From Dipteris shenzhenensis (Eukaryota; Polypodiophyta; Polypodiopsida; Gleicheniales), in assembly GCA_047967505.1 (NCBI GenBank), contig CM106539.1: DNA of 64,000 nt. One strand, written 5' to 3'. The notes under the pieces were generated by a model. The model did no database searches, had not been told where the DNA came from, and worked only from the letters and a program-made list of their open reading frames with translations. Positions 13,085 to 25,100 of this stretch are shown one piece after another. The position numbers and the translations under genes were made by a program. The first letter of the stretch is position 1, and each line of letters starts with the position of its first letter.

Positions 13085-13640
13085 TTACCTTTGAAGTTTT
13101 AGAAGAGATTGAGTACTACAATTTTGGTTTTTACATCATCTTGCTTGAAGGTCTGTAGCAAAAGTTATGACCTCTACAAGCAAAGATTCTCAACATTTTG
13201 GGACCATTCTGCACCACATATTAATCCACGGTCTCCACCACCCCTTAAGCTATATGATGAAATTTGACCTTGGAATGGTGTTGATGGGCTTGAGTACTAC
13301 TATTTTGATTTTTAAATCATCTTGATTAGAGATCTATAGCAAAAATTATGGCCTCTGCAAGCGAAATTTCGGGCCTTCTAGGAACATTCTGCACCACGTA
13401 TTAATACACGATATATACCACCCCTCAAGCTTAATGTTGAAATATGACCTTACAATGGTATATATGAACTTGAGTACTACAATTTTGGTTTTTATATCAT
13501 CTCGATCGAAGGTCTCTATAGCAAGAGTTATGGCCTCTGCAAGCAAAGATTTTGAGCCTTCTAGGACCATCTCTACAAAGCATACTGAAAGTTGACCTTG
13601 AAATGGTGTATATGATAAGGTTTACATTAATATGGATGCT
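13085..13640. repeat. Tandem array of ~180-bp units (three copies)
   Basis: The motif gagtactac(a/t)attttg recurs at 13111, 13292 and 13472, giving periods of 181 and 180 bp. Other landmarks (ttctgcaccac, atggcctctgcaagc, tgaccttg.aatggt) recur with the same spacing. Units are moderately diverged. The length is in the range of plant satellite monomers, but only about three units are present. Confidence 0.85.
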
Positions 13641-13894
13641 AAGTAATGCAACATAATTCCCTCTAGTTTTTTATTTTATTTATGATGCAAAAGGCAAAAG
13701 CAAAATGTCTTTTCAGAGTCATGCGAAGTTGGGGTTAAAAAAGAAGAGGTTAAGAAAAACATCAAGAAATGATGGCTTTTGGTGCTACTACTATCTGTTC
13801 TAAATGAGGGTACTTGCTCAAAACCTATCCAGTCCAATCTATATACTGCCCTTTTCCAATTACCTTTGATATACAAATATGATTTTAATTTACA

Positions 13895-14062
13895 ATTAAC
13901 CCTCTTCTGATTGAAAAACATTTCATGCACTCCAATCTGAAACCTGATCCACTTCCAATTGAAAAATACGACCCTCTTCCAATTGAAAAGATTTCATGCA
14001 CTCCAATCTGTGACAATACTACCCTCTTCCAATTGAAAAACATTTCATGCAGTCCAATCTGT
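13895..14062. repeat. Minisatellite, three imperfect units
   Basis: ccaattgaaaaacatttcat and the following gcactccaatctg recur three times with intervening short variants. The short ORFs on the minus strand here merely reflect the repeat. Confidence 0.75.
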
Positions 14063-14804
14063 AACAAACTTGCGTTGAGGCCATGAATTCTTATTTCAAA
14101 ATCCTGAGAAAAATACAGAAATTCAGCAAATCTTCAAAAATGGCTGTCTCATATTTGTGTAGACATCGAATATTCTTAGCACAAACCAGCTCTGCAGCAA
14201 GTACTAACTTTGTTTGACAAATGAGGCTACGGGTATCTCAATTCCCATTACCAAAACCCATAGCAGCTTCAACAATATGTATCCCACCTTCGAAGAAGAA
14301 ACAGACTAAACATGTGGATAGATGCTTTCACCTGAGTTTCTCAAAAACCTTTGGAGCTACCTGCAAACATGATCAAGCATCTTATTATGGAAAAGGAGAA
14401 ATTTCCCTATGTGGCTGAGAAAATCACAGGAATGCAAAACAACTGATCCAAAAAATAAAGAACTTACACATTTATCAAGACATGCCCAGTAATCAAAATA
14501 TTGTCCGGTACAATGCTTATGGCCAGTATCATCTTCTTCAACCCGCTTGATGCATTTCTATACAAGACACATGCCCAACAATTTTAAAGTTAACCTATAT
14601 TTCCTATTGAGCCTTAGTCACACTTATACAAATTTGGGCTTACATCTGTATAATGTGCACTAAATGTCTACGGCATAGCCCTCTTCCACACCATAGCAGC
14701 CTGAATGGTGAGGATCCATGACAAAAGGCATTCACACAAATTTCACAACATGAATAAATTCAGTTGGCACAGCATAATGGAGACATTCAAAGAAAGAAAG
14801 TCGC

Positions 14805-14835
<31 letters not shown>

Positions 14836-14930
14836 GATACAATAGTAGCCCTTTGATACAACCTATGTGAGCTTTAATACCAAAAGTTGCATCAAATATG
14901 AAGGCATTCCTAGTTATAACCAAATATGCC
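14063..14930. other. Intergenic with (TC)n microsatellite
   Basis: No gene recognised. A (TC)n run lies at about 14812-14836. Confidence 0.5.
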
Positions 14931-14939
14931 ACAAACCAG

Positions 14940-15455
14940 TCTATCTGAAAAAATGAAAGAAGACCGAATGTTCTAGGTTATGTGGCCCATTGGGAATCTT
15001 GTAGAAATTCTGTGTTTAACCTTTACAGGCTTATCGGTCAATGGAGTTCAGACTCGAGAAATGAAATCCACACCTCCTTATCCATTGGACATGAAATGAA
15101 AAGATGCGGACAGGTTTCCAAGCATGTAGTACAAAACACACAATTAACATAAGCAATCCACCGCGCGCGCAAGTAGTCCCCCAACTAGCATGCACTAGAG
15201 GAACACCTTCCCTTGATATGGAATCTTAGACCACCAGCCCGGCAAAATTACTTCCTTCCACCAGGTCTTACTCTTTCTGCTGTTCCATACCCTAGTAGCA
15301 TTCTGAAAAATTCAGCACAAATGCCCAATCTAACCAAGGTTGCTGATCCTCCAACATAACTGGACATATCCACAGGAAACCCGAAAATATTGATGGATTT
15401 TCCGAAAAAACAACAAGTGGCCTCTACGGGGGCAACAAAGCATCCCACATTGTCA
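14940..15455 (-). pseudogene. LINE C-terminal relic (zinc-binding domain after reverse transcriptase)
   Basis: In discontinuous minus-strand frames I read a segment resembling the conserved tail of plant L1-type reverse transcriptase ORFs: TWWKEVILPGWWSKIPYQGK, then CVFCTTCLETCPHLFISCPM. The C-x2-C ... H-x4-C layout and the WW/K-rich stretch before it fit the zf-RVT domain. Stops and frame changes interrupt it, so it is dead. It is on the same strand as the LINE endonuclease relic at 18770-19135, which would be the 5' end of such an element, but the intervening reverse transcriptase core was not found. Confidence 0.45.
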
Positions 15456-15508
15456 CTAGAATTGTCTATACGTCTAGCTGAGAGGGGTTTCGCAGCCTAG
15501 GCATCCAA

Positions 15509-16245
15509 ATGGATTGTCTCCCCCCCTTTCAATACAACTTAGATGCTCCAGATCACCTAATTCCATGGGATGAGATCAACCGTATCATACAGTTGGACCT
15601 ACTCCAGCTCCAAACATCGAGGGCCTGGGGAGGGGACCAAGAGTTCCCCACCAAGATCGGTTTCTACCACGACCATTTCCTCAGGGTATCGGTGCATGGA
15701 ACGATTATCAAACCCCGTACTTGGAGGATAGACAAGTCTCACATGCCTTGAGGCTCGCCATCGGACAAATGCAGGTCTCGTCCCATCAGTTGAGGATTGA
15801 GAATGGGAGAGCCAGAGGTACACCTAGAGAGTAGCGGATCTATAAACTATGCCCCTTGGAGGAGGTGGAGACAGAGGAGCATTTCTTATGTACTTGCCCT
15901 CTGTTCTCTCCCAGTGGTCTCTATTTGATGGAGATGTGACGACATAGAAAGACCTTGATGCCGTATTAAGAGCAGGAGGAAACAATGGCCCATGTCACCG
16001 AGCTAGACTGTGCTCAACAACACATTACAAATTTTTACACTTTTGAGTCCACCCCTGGACATAGTAGAATTGAGGAGGAGGAGATAGATGACATGAGCCC
16101 TGAGTGGGCTAGCGTGACAAGACGACGAAATGTAGAGACACAGCCAGAGGTGCAAAGACGGACTAGAGCAGCACAATGGAGGTCCAGCCCTTTGCAGATA
16201 TACTTAGGGGAGATCGTCCGACTAGAGGGATCACTATCGTAATGG
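15509..16245 (+). pseudogene. Non-LTR reverse transcriptase-derived C-terminal relic
   Basis: Two plus-strand frames. The first (15509-15751) encodes 80 residues. The second (about 15751-15900) contains SHQLRIENGRARGTPRE, an in-frame stop, then KLCPLEEVETEEHFLCTCP, which is the C ... H-F-L-x-x-C-P zinc motif found at the end of many non-LTR reverse transcriptase ORFs. An open stretch (15985-16242, 85 residues, acidic then basic) follows. The in-frame stop and frame break make it a pseudogene. The upstream polymerase core is not present in readable form. Confidence 0.5.
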
Positions 16246-16595
16246 TCCACCGAATACAAAGATCACGGAGACCACGTCCCACACCGCTGAGAGACACGAC
16301 CCCGACAGACACAGATACGAGATATCTTTGCAGCTCATAGGAGGGCCACCCTAGCACTGGTCTATGTATTCCGTTCTTGAGTTTGAGTACTAGATTTTGT
16401 TGCCTTTGTTTTGTTTTAGCTTAGCGGGTAGTACTCAGCAGAGTGCCTTAGCGAGCCCTTTGCCTCAGCCCACAATGGCTTGTATGGGTTACTTTTTGTG
16501 ATTGTGCTTTGTCTCATGGGCCCGCAAGGCCTCCAAAAGACGTAAATACATCTTTCTTTCTTTCTTTCACTAGTTCCAACCAACATTCTATTGAA

Positions 16596-16600
<5 letters not shown>

Positions 16601-16636
<36 letters not shown>
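16601..16636. repeat. (TC)n microsatellite
   Basis: Pure CT/TC run of about 36 bp. It generates spurious SLSLSL or EREREREF-type ORFs on the two strands. Confidence 0.95.
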
Positions 16637-16639
<3 letters not shown>

Positions 16640-18765
16640 TGTGGGGTTGAGCTGTGCCAGAAGGACACCCACAAAGAGGTGCAAAATTCTCAAAAATGGT
16701 TCTAGCTAACTTCTTGGAGGTAGAGAAACCAGGAGACCAAGAGTTTTCCACAGAACTTCAAATGGAGAGCGAGTGGCCAAACATCTACTACATGCAAGGC
16801 ATGCTAGCCAAAAAGGTCCCTCACTAAGCTGTTGGAGCTGTTGAGATATAGACCTGAGTGTGGTCCTAACACCCCTGCTAATACCTAGACTAAGTGAGGA
16901 TTCATGGAAACATAGAGGCCAAGGGCCCTCGCGCCTTGGCACGTGGCAATGGGCTTGGGATAAATCCCATAAGCACATAGGATTACTGTGTGGCCTAAGA
17001 TATATGGGCTGAGTGAACCTCCTCCTCATATCCCTCCCGGGACTCTTGGGGAGTGAGGAGGACTATGCCGGTGACGACACGTGGTGGGCTCTGCACATTT
17101 CAACAGGAGCCAGCTTCAAACAGCAGAAGATAAACAAGAGTGAAGCTGTATAGTCATGGTCCATAGGTAGAGTCCCTCCTGTTGAGATGCCACATGGCAA
17201 GTTGGCCATGTGACAGGGGATGATTGAGGTCAAGACAGACATTCAAGATGCTAACAGCTCTTAAGCTCCCATGACAGCATAGCACTTTCGATGTCCTCAA
17301 GTCTGAGGAAACAGACTTGAATTAATGCAGCACAAACCACATTCCTCCTCATTAATTTGTACTAACTTATTCTTGACCTTATGGTGCACGTAAGTAACCA
17401 TTTCTAGATGCATCAACATAGACAGTCAAGATGCTTACAGATTTTAGACCCCTAATGACAGTGTAGCACTCTTTCATTCTCAAATGTCCTCAAAACTGGT
17501 GAAAGGCTTAAATTGAAGCAGGCAGCAGCAGCAGAGAAATAAAAACACAAACCACCTCTGGGCCATAGCCACAACGGGTAATTCAATGCTTGCCTGATAT
17601 TGGATTAAAGGCCTAGTGCACCTTGGTCTGCATGAGTCCTCAATTGTTGTTCTTGGATCCACAGGATCTTCAACTTCTTCTCCCCTGAAGAGACATTATC
17701 AGATATCTGATTCAAATTCTTGACAACATCTCCTTTATTGATATCCAATGCAAAAAATTATATCATTTCAAATTGTACCAACGAGCTGTATCTCTATCAA
17801 TACAAAATAGGCAGATCACATATGAACACACATTCACACAAGCATCAAGATACAAATGTGAATACATTCGATTGGAGACAAATACACATGCAGACTACAA
17901 GCATGCACGTTTATGTTTATCTTTGAAATGCATTGGTGTCCATACACATAGATAAATAGTCGCAGAGAAACGCTTTTCTTATTTTTTAAAACATTTCCAA
18001 ACGTTCTCAAGCATTTGGCTTTTCGAAAAGCCTTTTTTGCTGTACAATTTGTCCAAAGGGGTAATATTTACCCTAGGATAGTATCATGTAGGTAATATCA
18101 TGTTGTTTCCAGTTTATCCTTTATGCAAAGTTCAATGCTGTCACCTAGTAAATATCAAGGATTATTGGAATTGAGCTCAATCTTGAGGACATCGAAAATT
18201 ATAACGTTTCTTTCCATTTCCTGAGTGTTTATATGTGCCTCTAGTGCATGGAATCATGCAGTGTAGGACCCATGCATTTAATAGGCATGTAATTTTATAT
18301 GTGCACATGGAAAAATTTCCAAACGTTTGGAGACATTTCTAAACTCTGTGTTTCGAAACGTGAGACTCCTGTGGACAGTGTGAGAATGTGGACGACAAAC
18401 TCCAAAGACTTAAAGTCATGGATTTTGAAATTATATGCTGACAAATGATGAAGTGGTCTGCACATCTCGATATGCTGACAAACAATGAGGAGGTCTAGCA
18501 TCTCGGAAGTAACACGAAGATGCATAAGAAACAAGATGATGGAACTCTTTGGGAACGTACAAAATTACTAGGGAAAGTGAGCACAGTGGCATTCCAGTCT
18601 CCCTTGATGGCCGACACATTGAAATGCCGGCTATCTATATATCAATACTCATCCGCATAATATTTCTTTGATGTCCGTGTAGAAGTTAATGGGAACAGTA
18701 AAGCATGTCTATATCCATGTAAAATACTAATGCAAATCAAACTTTACTTCTAAAGCCCCGCGAGG
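16640..18765. other. Intergenic; diverged direct repeat
   Basis: A segment at about 17235-17350 (landmarks tcaagatgctaacag, catgacagcatagcac, gcacaaaccac) recurs diverged at about 17420-17555, a period near 185-205 bp. No gene recognised. Confidence 0.5.
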
Positions 18766-18769
18766 CCTA

Positions 18770-19135
18770 AACATTGACCACGTTAAATTGAAAGCTAGAG
18801 ACCAAGATTGTGACAGCTAGAACCTCACCATCTTCACCCCTAAACAATTCCTTCCCTTCAATTGGCTTCTTCACAAGAATAGCCACACCCCCTCTTTCTC
18901 CATCAGCAGGGAAATTTGCCAAAACATCATAACCTAGTTAGCTAAAGGCCAACCAAATACCATCATCCTCCCCACACTTCACTTCCTACAACAACATAAT
19001 TTCTACATTCCAACTCCTTACTGTAGACACACCAGCTTTTTGCTTGACTTTATCACAGCAACCCCTTCCATTCCAAGACACCACTGACAAAGAGCCTAGC
19101 TCCCTTCCCAACATTAATATTGTGCAAGGACTTTG
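18770..19135 (-). pseudogene. LINE (L1-type) endonuclease relic
   Basis: The minus strand encodes SLSVVSWNGRGCCDKVKQK, then VRSWNVEIMLL, an in-frame TAG where a Gln is expected, EVKCGEDDG, and after another stop GYDVLANFPADGERGGVAIL. This is the N-terminal half of a LINE apurinic-type endonuclease: the SWN(V)RG start, the LLQE(T/V)K metal-binding Glu region and the GGVAILV strand. Stops replace key positions (the Gln of QE is TAG), so it is inactive. It agrees in strand with the LINE tail relic at 14940-15455. Confidence 0.75.
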
Positions 19136-19706
19136 TAGGCATTCCTTCCCACCACCTGCACTCCTCGCCATTTCCTTAAGAGAACAGAACCAATCCTGGT
19201 AAAACAAGACGGATTCACATGCTAAATCCCTTTGGTTGAGACAGAATATAAGTTGCAACGAGAACCAAATATGTTCACATAAATGGCTGATTTTTATGGC
19301 TCTAGGTAAAACTACATAAGGAAGGAAGGTGGTATTAAAAAAAAGCCAAATTCATACATTAAATTCGCATAATAACAGCCGGCAGATTTCCTGACCATCC
19401 TTGGTTTCTTATGGAAGGTGTGACATTATCACTAACCTCCATGGGCCAAACTTTAATATTCAGATGTCTTTGTAAAAGTAAATGCTACAAATGGTCTATA
19501 TTTCAGCCATGCTGGTCTGCCTTGGATCCCTTGTCAGGATGTAGTCCTCCATTTACGTAGACAATACTGATAGATTTGACGACTTTGAATTGCCCAAGTT
19601 CCAAAGATGAATGCCATACAAAGTGACCGGGTGATTTGGATAGTTTAGGACACAACAATTTCTCCTGACTTACAACAAAACATGAGAGAAAAAAAGGAAG
19701 CACACA

Positions 19707-19889
19707 ATGGCTCCAACCTTGCTCTCCTCATCATTGACACCACCCACTTGCCTCCTGAGCTCACGTAAAACTGACCTGCCCCATCGGAGGTTCCACTGCT
19801 CATTTGAGCTCCGGAACTTGGCCTTCCATCTTACTGCTAACCCAACCCACGATTTGCAGCATTGCGCTACAAATCTTTACTCCTGGTAA
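19707..19889 (+). CDS. Possible exon 1 with transit-peptide-like N-terminus
   Basis: An ATG frame of 60 residues begins MAPTLLSSSLTPPTCLLSSR. It is rich in Ser, Thr, Leu and Arg and low in acidic residues, as in plastid-targeting peptides. A donor-like gtaatattg lies at the end of the frame (near 19883). I cannot find a following exon, so this is either a first exon whose partner is not recognised or chance. It is not similar to any family I can name. Confidence 0.22.
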   Translation: MAPTLLSSSLTPPTCLLSSRKTDLPHRRFHCSFELRNLAFHLTANPTHDLQHCATNLYSW

Positions 19890-20026
19890 TATTGTATGTT
19901 TTGCAGATTATAGGGCAGCATTATCCTAAAACATGTACGTTGCCCGTACAGATCGCTTATCAGAAATGATATAGCAATCAATTTACGGGAGGGTTAGTCA
20001 CTAAATCACCCGCTTTCTCCGCGAAA

Positions 20027-20290
20027 ATGGGAAACCCCTCATCCATTCGCTCTCGAGTCGGTTATCCGAGGTTCCATAATTGGACCAGAAGAGGAGGGTC
20101 GATCGACGGCAATTTCTGTAAATTGCGCGTTCCGCTAGCATTTTCCACGACAAAACTGGCGACGGATAGCCGTGGATCGAGTGATCCGAGCATTAGCAAC
20201 TTACATGGTAAAGATCTGGCTTCAACTCGACACCCAAGGATTGCAACGCACGAAGAAAAATTGCACGAGTCGCTTTGGTTGGAGCTCTAA
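20027..20290 (+). CDS. Hypothetical 87-aa ORF next to the rolling-circle element
   Basis: Starts MGNPSSIRSRVGYPRFHNW and is basic and Ser-rich with no recognised motif. It ends about 30 bp before the left copy of the direct repeat (20321-20355) that may mark the edge of the Rep-helicase element. The base composition is GC-richer than further upstream. It could be the N-terminal coding part of a host gene interrupted by the element, or spurious. Confidence 0.2.
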   Translation: MGNPSSIRSRVGYPRFHNWTRRGGSIDGNFCKLRVPLAFSTTKLATDSRGSSDPSISNLHGKDLASTRHPRIATHEEKLHESLWLEL

Positions 20291-20725
20291 GTAGGGTTTG
20301 AATTCTTTGTGTTTTAAGAAGATTATTTGATTAATTTTTATGTTTTTCCTTTTTATGTTTTTCCTTTTTACAAAAAACCTCCATTTATAAAGAACTAGAG
20401 TGCTTGTCCAGCTGGGCTATCTTGTTTTTTGCTATCTTGTTCAATTGCATGTAACCTTTTTTGGAGATGTTCTTCGGAGAAAGACAAATTCCTATTCTTT
20501 GCATTGTAAGCAAATCTATTGTCATTCCACTTCGAGCGAACGACGAGGAGATGTATTTCAGAAATGTGTAAATAATAAATCTAAACGAAATTGAGCCAGA
20601 AGCATGCAAGTGTGACAGGAAAAATCCAAACCCAAAGCTGCATTGCATGTACGACAAAAGTTGCAAGACCATTTGCAACTTCATTGGATCCCTTTTTTCG
20701 AAGGCACAAATGTATATTTTTTGGG

Positions 20726-22014
20726 TCAAATTATGTTCCTACGCTTTAGGAAATAGTACTTCCGCGCTCTGGCCGGATGGCCCTCGAGCGTGTTGTAACC
20801 TAATGGACCTACTGTGTTGTGGCTCCTTATGTAGTACTGCTCTAAAGTTCGTGCTTTGTCTACGGTGTCTGTTGTTTCCAAAACTTTGATTTCGAAATTT
20901 TCTTCAAAGGGCTTGTAACGTTGCAAGTCCTCTTTCATTTTCGCCGGTGGTTTTTTATTGTGCTGTTTGATCCTCTGCGGCAGGTCCGTCGTGCTCCCTA
21001 TGTACTTTCTGTTGTTGGGCTTGCACGTGATGCAGTAGACGACGAGGCTCGCGCGATTCCCTTGCGCGGGCGCTTCAGTGGAGGCTCCTCCTTCATCTCG
21101 AGGCTCGCGTCTTTCAATGTCGTACCTGCGAAAACATTGACAATTACGTTACTCATCGAGGTTTTCGGTTTTTTTTTTTTCATTTGATGTCCATAATAGA
21201 ATGCATTTATTTACTTGCCCTGGTTTTTCTCTGTTGCCGTGAAAGGATCGTTTCCAATCCCGAAACGCTCCTCGTACAAGTCCCTGTCGAAAATATACGT
21301 TAGCTTCTCCATTGTCGTCACCGGGTGCGTCGCGTCATGCGTCCCTCCAAATTGTTCCATGAATTGTTCGAGTATAGCCGTTGCTTGATCGCGCGTCGTG
21401 TCCCTCAGCAACTCCAAGGATACGTTGTACCCGTAATGCAGCAGCTCGCACGCATACGCTGTGATCCCTTTCGTCTTCGTGTCTAGTAGCTTCTGCCCCT
21501 CCAAACTTTCCATCATCCTATCGGTCTCATCGAACTCAATGTCAAGCTCGACAAGGATCTCTTTTAGCAGTCCTGCAAAAGGAGTGCAATCGATGATGAG
21601 TTTTGTTGTTCTTGCAACTCGTTAATTCTTTTTCTCAATTGTTGGGTTTTTTTTAAATATCCGGAAGCTTTACGCACCATTTGCGAATCTCAAGCCTCCA
21701 GGCTCTCTTTTAGCTGGCAAACGCCTATTGCAATTGTCAATGAAGTCGCGTAGTTCTGCATACGTGTTGAAGCCGTTGATGTAAGCTCCCGGACGTTCTC
21801 CTGCATTGTTTGCTAGCCGGAATTGCTTTGTGGTTAGGAAGAACCTCCTCTTTGCTGGTGGAGGTTTTGTTGCCTTCGCGTTGCTTTTGTATAGCGCAAA
21901 TAGCTGCTTGCAGGCACGACTTATTACACCGTCTTTTCAAATGAGCCGTCTTTTTAAATCTTCAAGAAAAAAAGATTCTTTCACGCTGGTGGAATTTACC
22001 TTGTCTGCGTCCAT
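20726..22014 (-). CDS. GIY-YIG endonuclease gene, four exons
   Basis: Proposed exons: 22014-22000, 21903-21678, 21572-21215, 21125-20726. All three introns are GT-AG (gtaaat, gtgcgt, gtaaat donors) and phase-consistent. They total 999 nt, giving 332 aa. Residues ~228-311 form a GIY-YIG nuclease domain: VVYCIT, then KYIGST (residues 240-245), Arg251, His255, the metal-binding Glu in TLEQYYI (Glu295) and the final Tyr-Asn (310-311). GIY-YIG enzymes cut DNA with one divalent metal. The N-terminal ~200 residues (for example RPGAYINGFNTYAELRDFID) are not recognised. The start is the ATG of a 15-nt first exon, MDADK. The position directly after the Rep-helicase stop on the same strand implies membership of the same element. 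No disabling mutation seen. Exon limits are by eye; the nuclease call is strong, its role is inference. Confidence 0.8.
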
Positions 22015-22165
22015 GTCTTATGCTGCAATGTCCCGAGCTTTATGATTCTCTGCACCTGTTCTCGACAACAGACAAGATATTAAAACCATTTTCCTTGCAC
22101 GCATGTTTGACGCAACATATTCATGACTTGCCTTTGCCTTTTTCAATCTCTGGTAGTGAATACCT

Positions 22166-25100
22166 TTATGTGCGTGGTTGTGTTGTCGGCTGTGAGAACT
22201 CTCGTGGAATTGGTCTAAATATGTCTGGATGTGGGCAATGTAGTATGCGCAGCCTCGTTCTCTCAGTCACTCTGGACAACATCACGTATGCCAGGCCAGG
22301 GGCAAACACTCCTCGGAATATGAGCAGCGCTTTGTTGGATATGGTTGCGCCTTGGGATTTGTGTCCCGTGATAGCGTATGCTAGGGTCAGTGGAAATGTG
22401 GACTTGTGGAACCATTTTCCATTTATTGCCTTTCGCTGATGCTTCGAGCGTCGTAATGTGAGCACGGCCGCTGTTGTGTCCACGACGACAGTGATACCGT
22501 TGATTTCTCCCCTGCTAGTTGCATTGATGCTCTTGATTTTGCACATTGCTCCATTTGCGGCACCTATTGCGAGGTCGATGTTTTCCGTTATCATTGCCTT
22601 CGCCCCTACGCAAATTTTTCCTATCTCGTTGAAGCTTTTGTCCTCCAACCATTCTTTGAGAGCTGGTTCGCTTGCGGCGTTACTGTGTATTTGAACATGC
22701 ACAATCGTCTCGGGAGTGTTGAATTTCTCCACAAGCTCATCGTTGAAGGTAGCGACATCAACTCTGTGTGTGCAAATGATGGTTGTTTCGGCATCGATGA
22801 AGTGGCATGCACCTTCCTTGTCGACAATGCACTGTCCCAAACAGTCGGAAATCTCGTCAGTTGTGGGCGTCCTGAGTCTTATGGTATGCAAGAATGCTAG
22901 GAACGGCATGTCTCGTGCATGTCGCACCGAGAATTGCATGTGGTACATTTTCGCTGCAGGCCAGTGCGCGGAGGACGTGATGTGGCACGGCTCGCAGAGA
23001 TCCTCGCGGTGTTTGCAGACTGGGGGTAATTGTGCCAGGTCTCCAAAAATTATCAGCATTTTGTGTTTGAATGGCTCATGCAATGTGCCATTCGTGACAT
23101 TGACGATTTGTCTTACCACGAGATCGAAAGTCATCCTTGTTAGCATGGACATCTCGTCAATGATGATCGCGTTGGCTTCCTTGATTGCGAGGTGTCGTTC
23201 ATCCGTCTCATGGATGTTCAGTGGGTATTGACTGCTGCGCACAGGGATCTTGAATTGGTAGTGTACAGTGGTTGCAATCCCGCTTAGCCGCGTCGCAGCC
23301 GCCCCTGTTGATGCACAGAGTATTGCCGTTTTGTTTTGCGCTACCAGATGCGAAACATAGTATCGTATCAAGAAGCTTTTGCCGCTACCTGGTGTTCCAC
23401 AGACAACGTGTAGCCCCGAGCTTGTTGAAGCCAAGCTTTCGAAGACTCTTTGTTGTTCTACTGTCAATGCGGCATTGGCGACGGTGCGAAACTCGGCCAT
23501 TTTTTCCAACATCCTCGCGCGTGTTGGCCCTTCGACGGTTTGCTGGTCGATGTTAGGCGCTTCCATCGGGCAGTCTCGGATGATCGCAACCTTTTGCAAT
23601 ATCATGTTGATCAACTGGTCCGTGTGGTCAGTCGCTAGCAAGTTTCTTTGCGTGTATTCGGTCACATACATCTCGAGGTCCTCGTTGCTCAATATGAGGC
23701 CGCGCATTTGGCATTCGACAAAGTAGGATCCAGCTGTGTTGGCAGGTGATATGAGCTCCGTTTCATTCCTGAAGGTGAGTTTTCGCAAGAGCACGTTGTA
23801 AAAGTACCCCTCTGGTTGATGTCCAGGGTGGTAGTCAGTGAATCTGACTACTCGCTCACATTTTGCGATCCTGTTGCCGAAGAGGTCAAGACCGACCGTT
23901 CCACGTTGCGTTTCCTTGGGCTTTCGTATCACATACTGCCTATGGTAATCGTAGAACGTGCTCTCCTCGATGACGCTCGGTCTCCCGCAGTATATGTCGA
24001 CTGGGTGCAGGGTGACGCTGTTGTTTCGCGAGACGATGCGCTGTCTTAGAGATGGTGGCGAGGAGTCGACATAGTGAACGGTCTCGCTCCTTGTGATTAT
24101 TGGTATCTGCATGCAGTTTAGCGCGGCCTCTGTTGGAGAGGTTGGTTTTGATAGGAGGCTCGCGGCGATGAGTTTCAGCTTTACTTCGTCGAGATGTTGC
24201 AATCCCAAACGTGAGGCGTCTTCTGAACGGATGTTAAGTTTGCCCATTGGTTCAGATTTCATCGCGTACTTGAGGAGGTAGTGAGAGATTGAAGAGTTTG
24301 TCACCCGCTGTATGTTCATGTGCGCACCCCACAACAGTAACACGGAAGGGTGGTAGGGGACGACGTTTCGGTGCGCATGTCCCGGCCGGTAATACAACCA
24401 ACGTTGCGTCAGAGGGTCGAGGATGGGTTCATATTCTGGCTGTGTTGCGAAAGGGAAGCCGTGCTTGCAACTGTGGTGTGACGGTCCGACATAGCACGCT
24501 TTCCTGCATACGTGCGATTGCTTTCTGAGAACTAGTTCTCGCAGCCTTGTGTTTCGAGGATCCAGGGTCTCGTCCCTGGGGACGTAAGCTGCAATCTCAT
24601 TTGCAATTCGCTGACGATCATCATGGTGGACCCACAATATGACATGGGCGTGTAGGGAGCCCCTGTTTTGTATCTCATAACGTACGACATGGTGTTGTAT
24701 TCGGCCAAGCAGACCGTCGGATGAAAGCAAATGCTTGCGCATGAACATGTGGAAGCGTGCGTGGAAAAGTGCCACGCATTCAACAGGACAGTCCTTCCAA
24801 GTGAATTGCACATTATAATGCGTTGCGATGCTCTCGATCACATTAATTTCTTGCCACCGTGTATCGGTGACCTCGTCTGCAGTGAATGTCAGAAAGAAAT
24901 CTGGGAGGCCCCAAGCATCGACCATCGTTATGAGGTCCTTCAGTTGCCGTCGATGCCACGATGGGGACCCCGGCATTGTTGATGGCATGCTGTAGCGAAG
25001 CACGTGTCTCATTGCGTCTTCATCGGTCGTGGCAGGGTTGGCTTTCCTATATTGGTCGATGTCTCGTTGCAAGCATGTAGAGTTGCTTGAATTGGCAATC

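Noticed and set aside
16416-16751. 111-aa minus-strand ORF with an ERERERE stretch (and its SLSLSL counterpart on the plus strand)
   Set aside because: Produced by the (TC)n microsatellite; no coding evidence.
20380-20720. Canonical Helitron 3' terminus (hairpin plus CTRR, seen as YYAG on the plus strand)
   Set aside because: A ctag occurs near 20393, but I could not find a convincing GC-rich hairpin 10-12 nt inside it.
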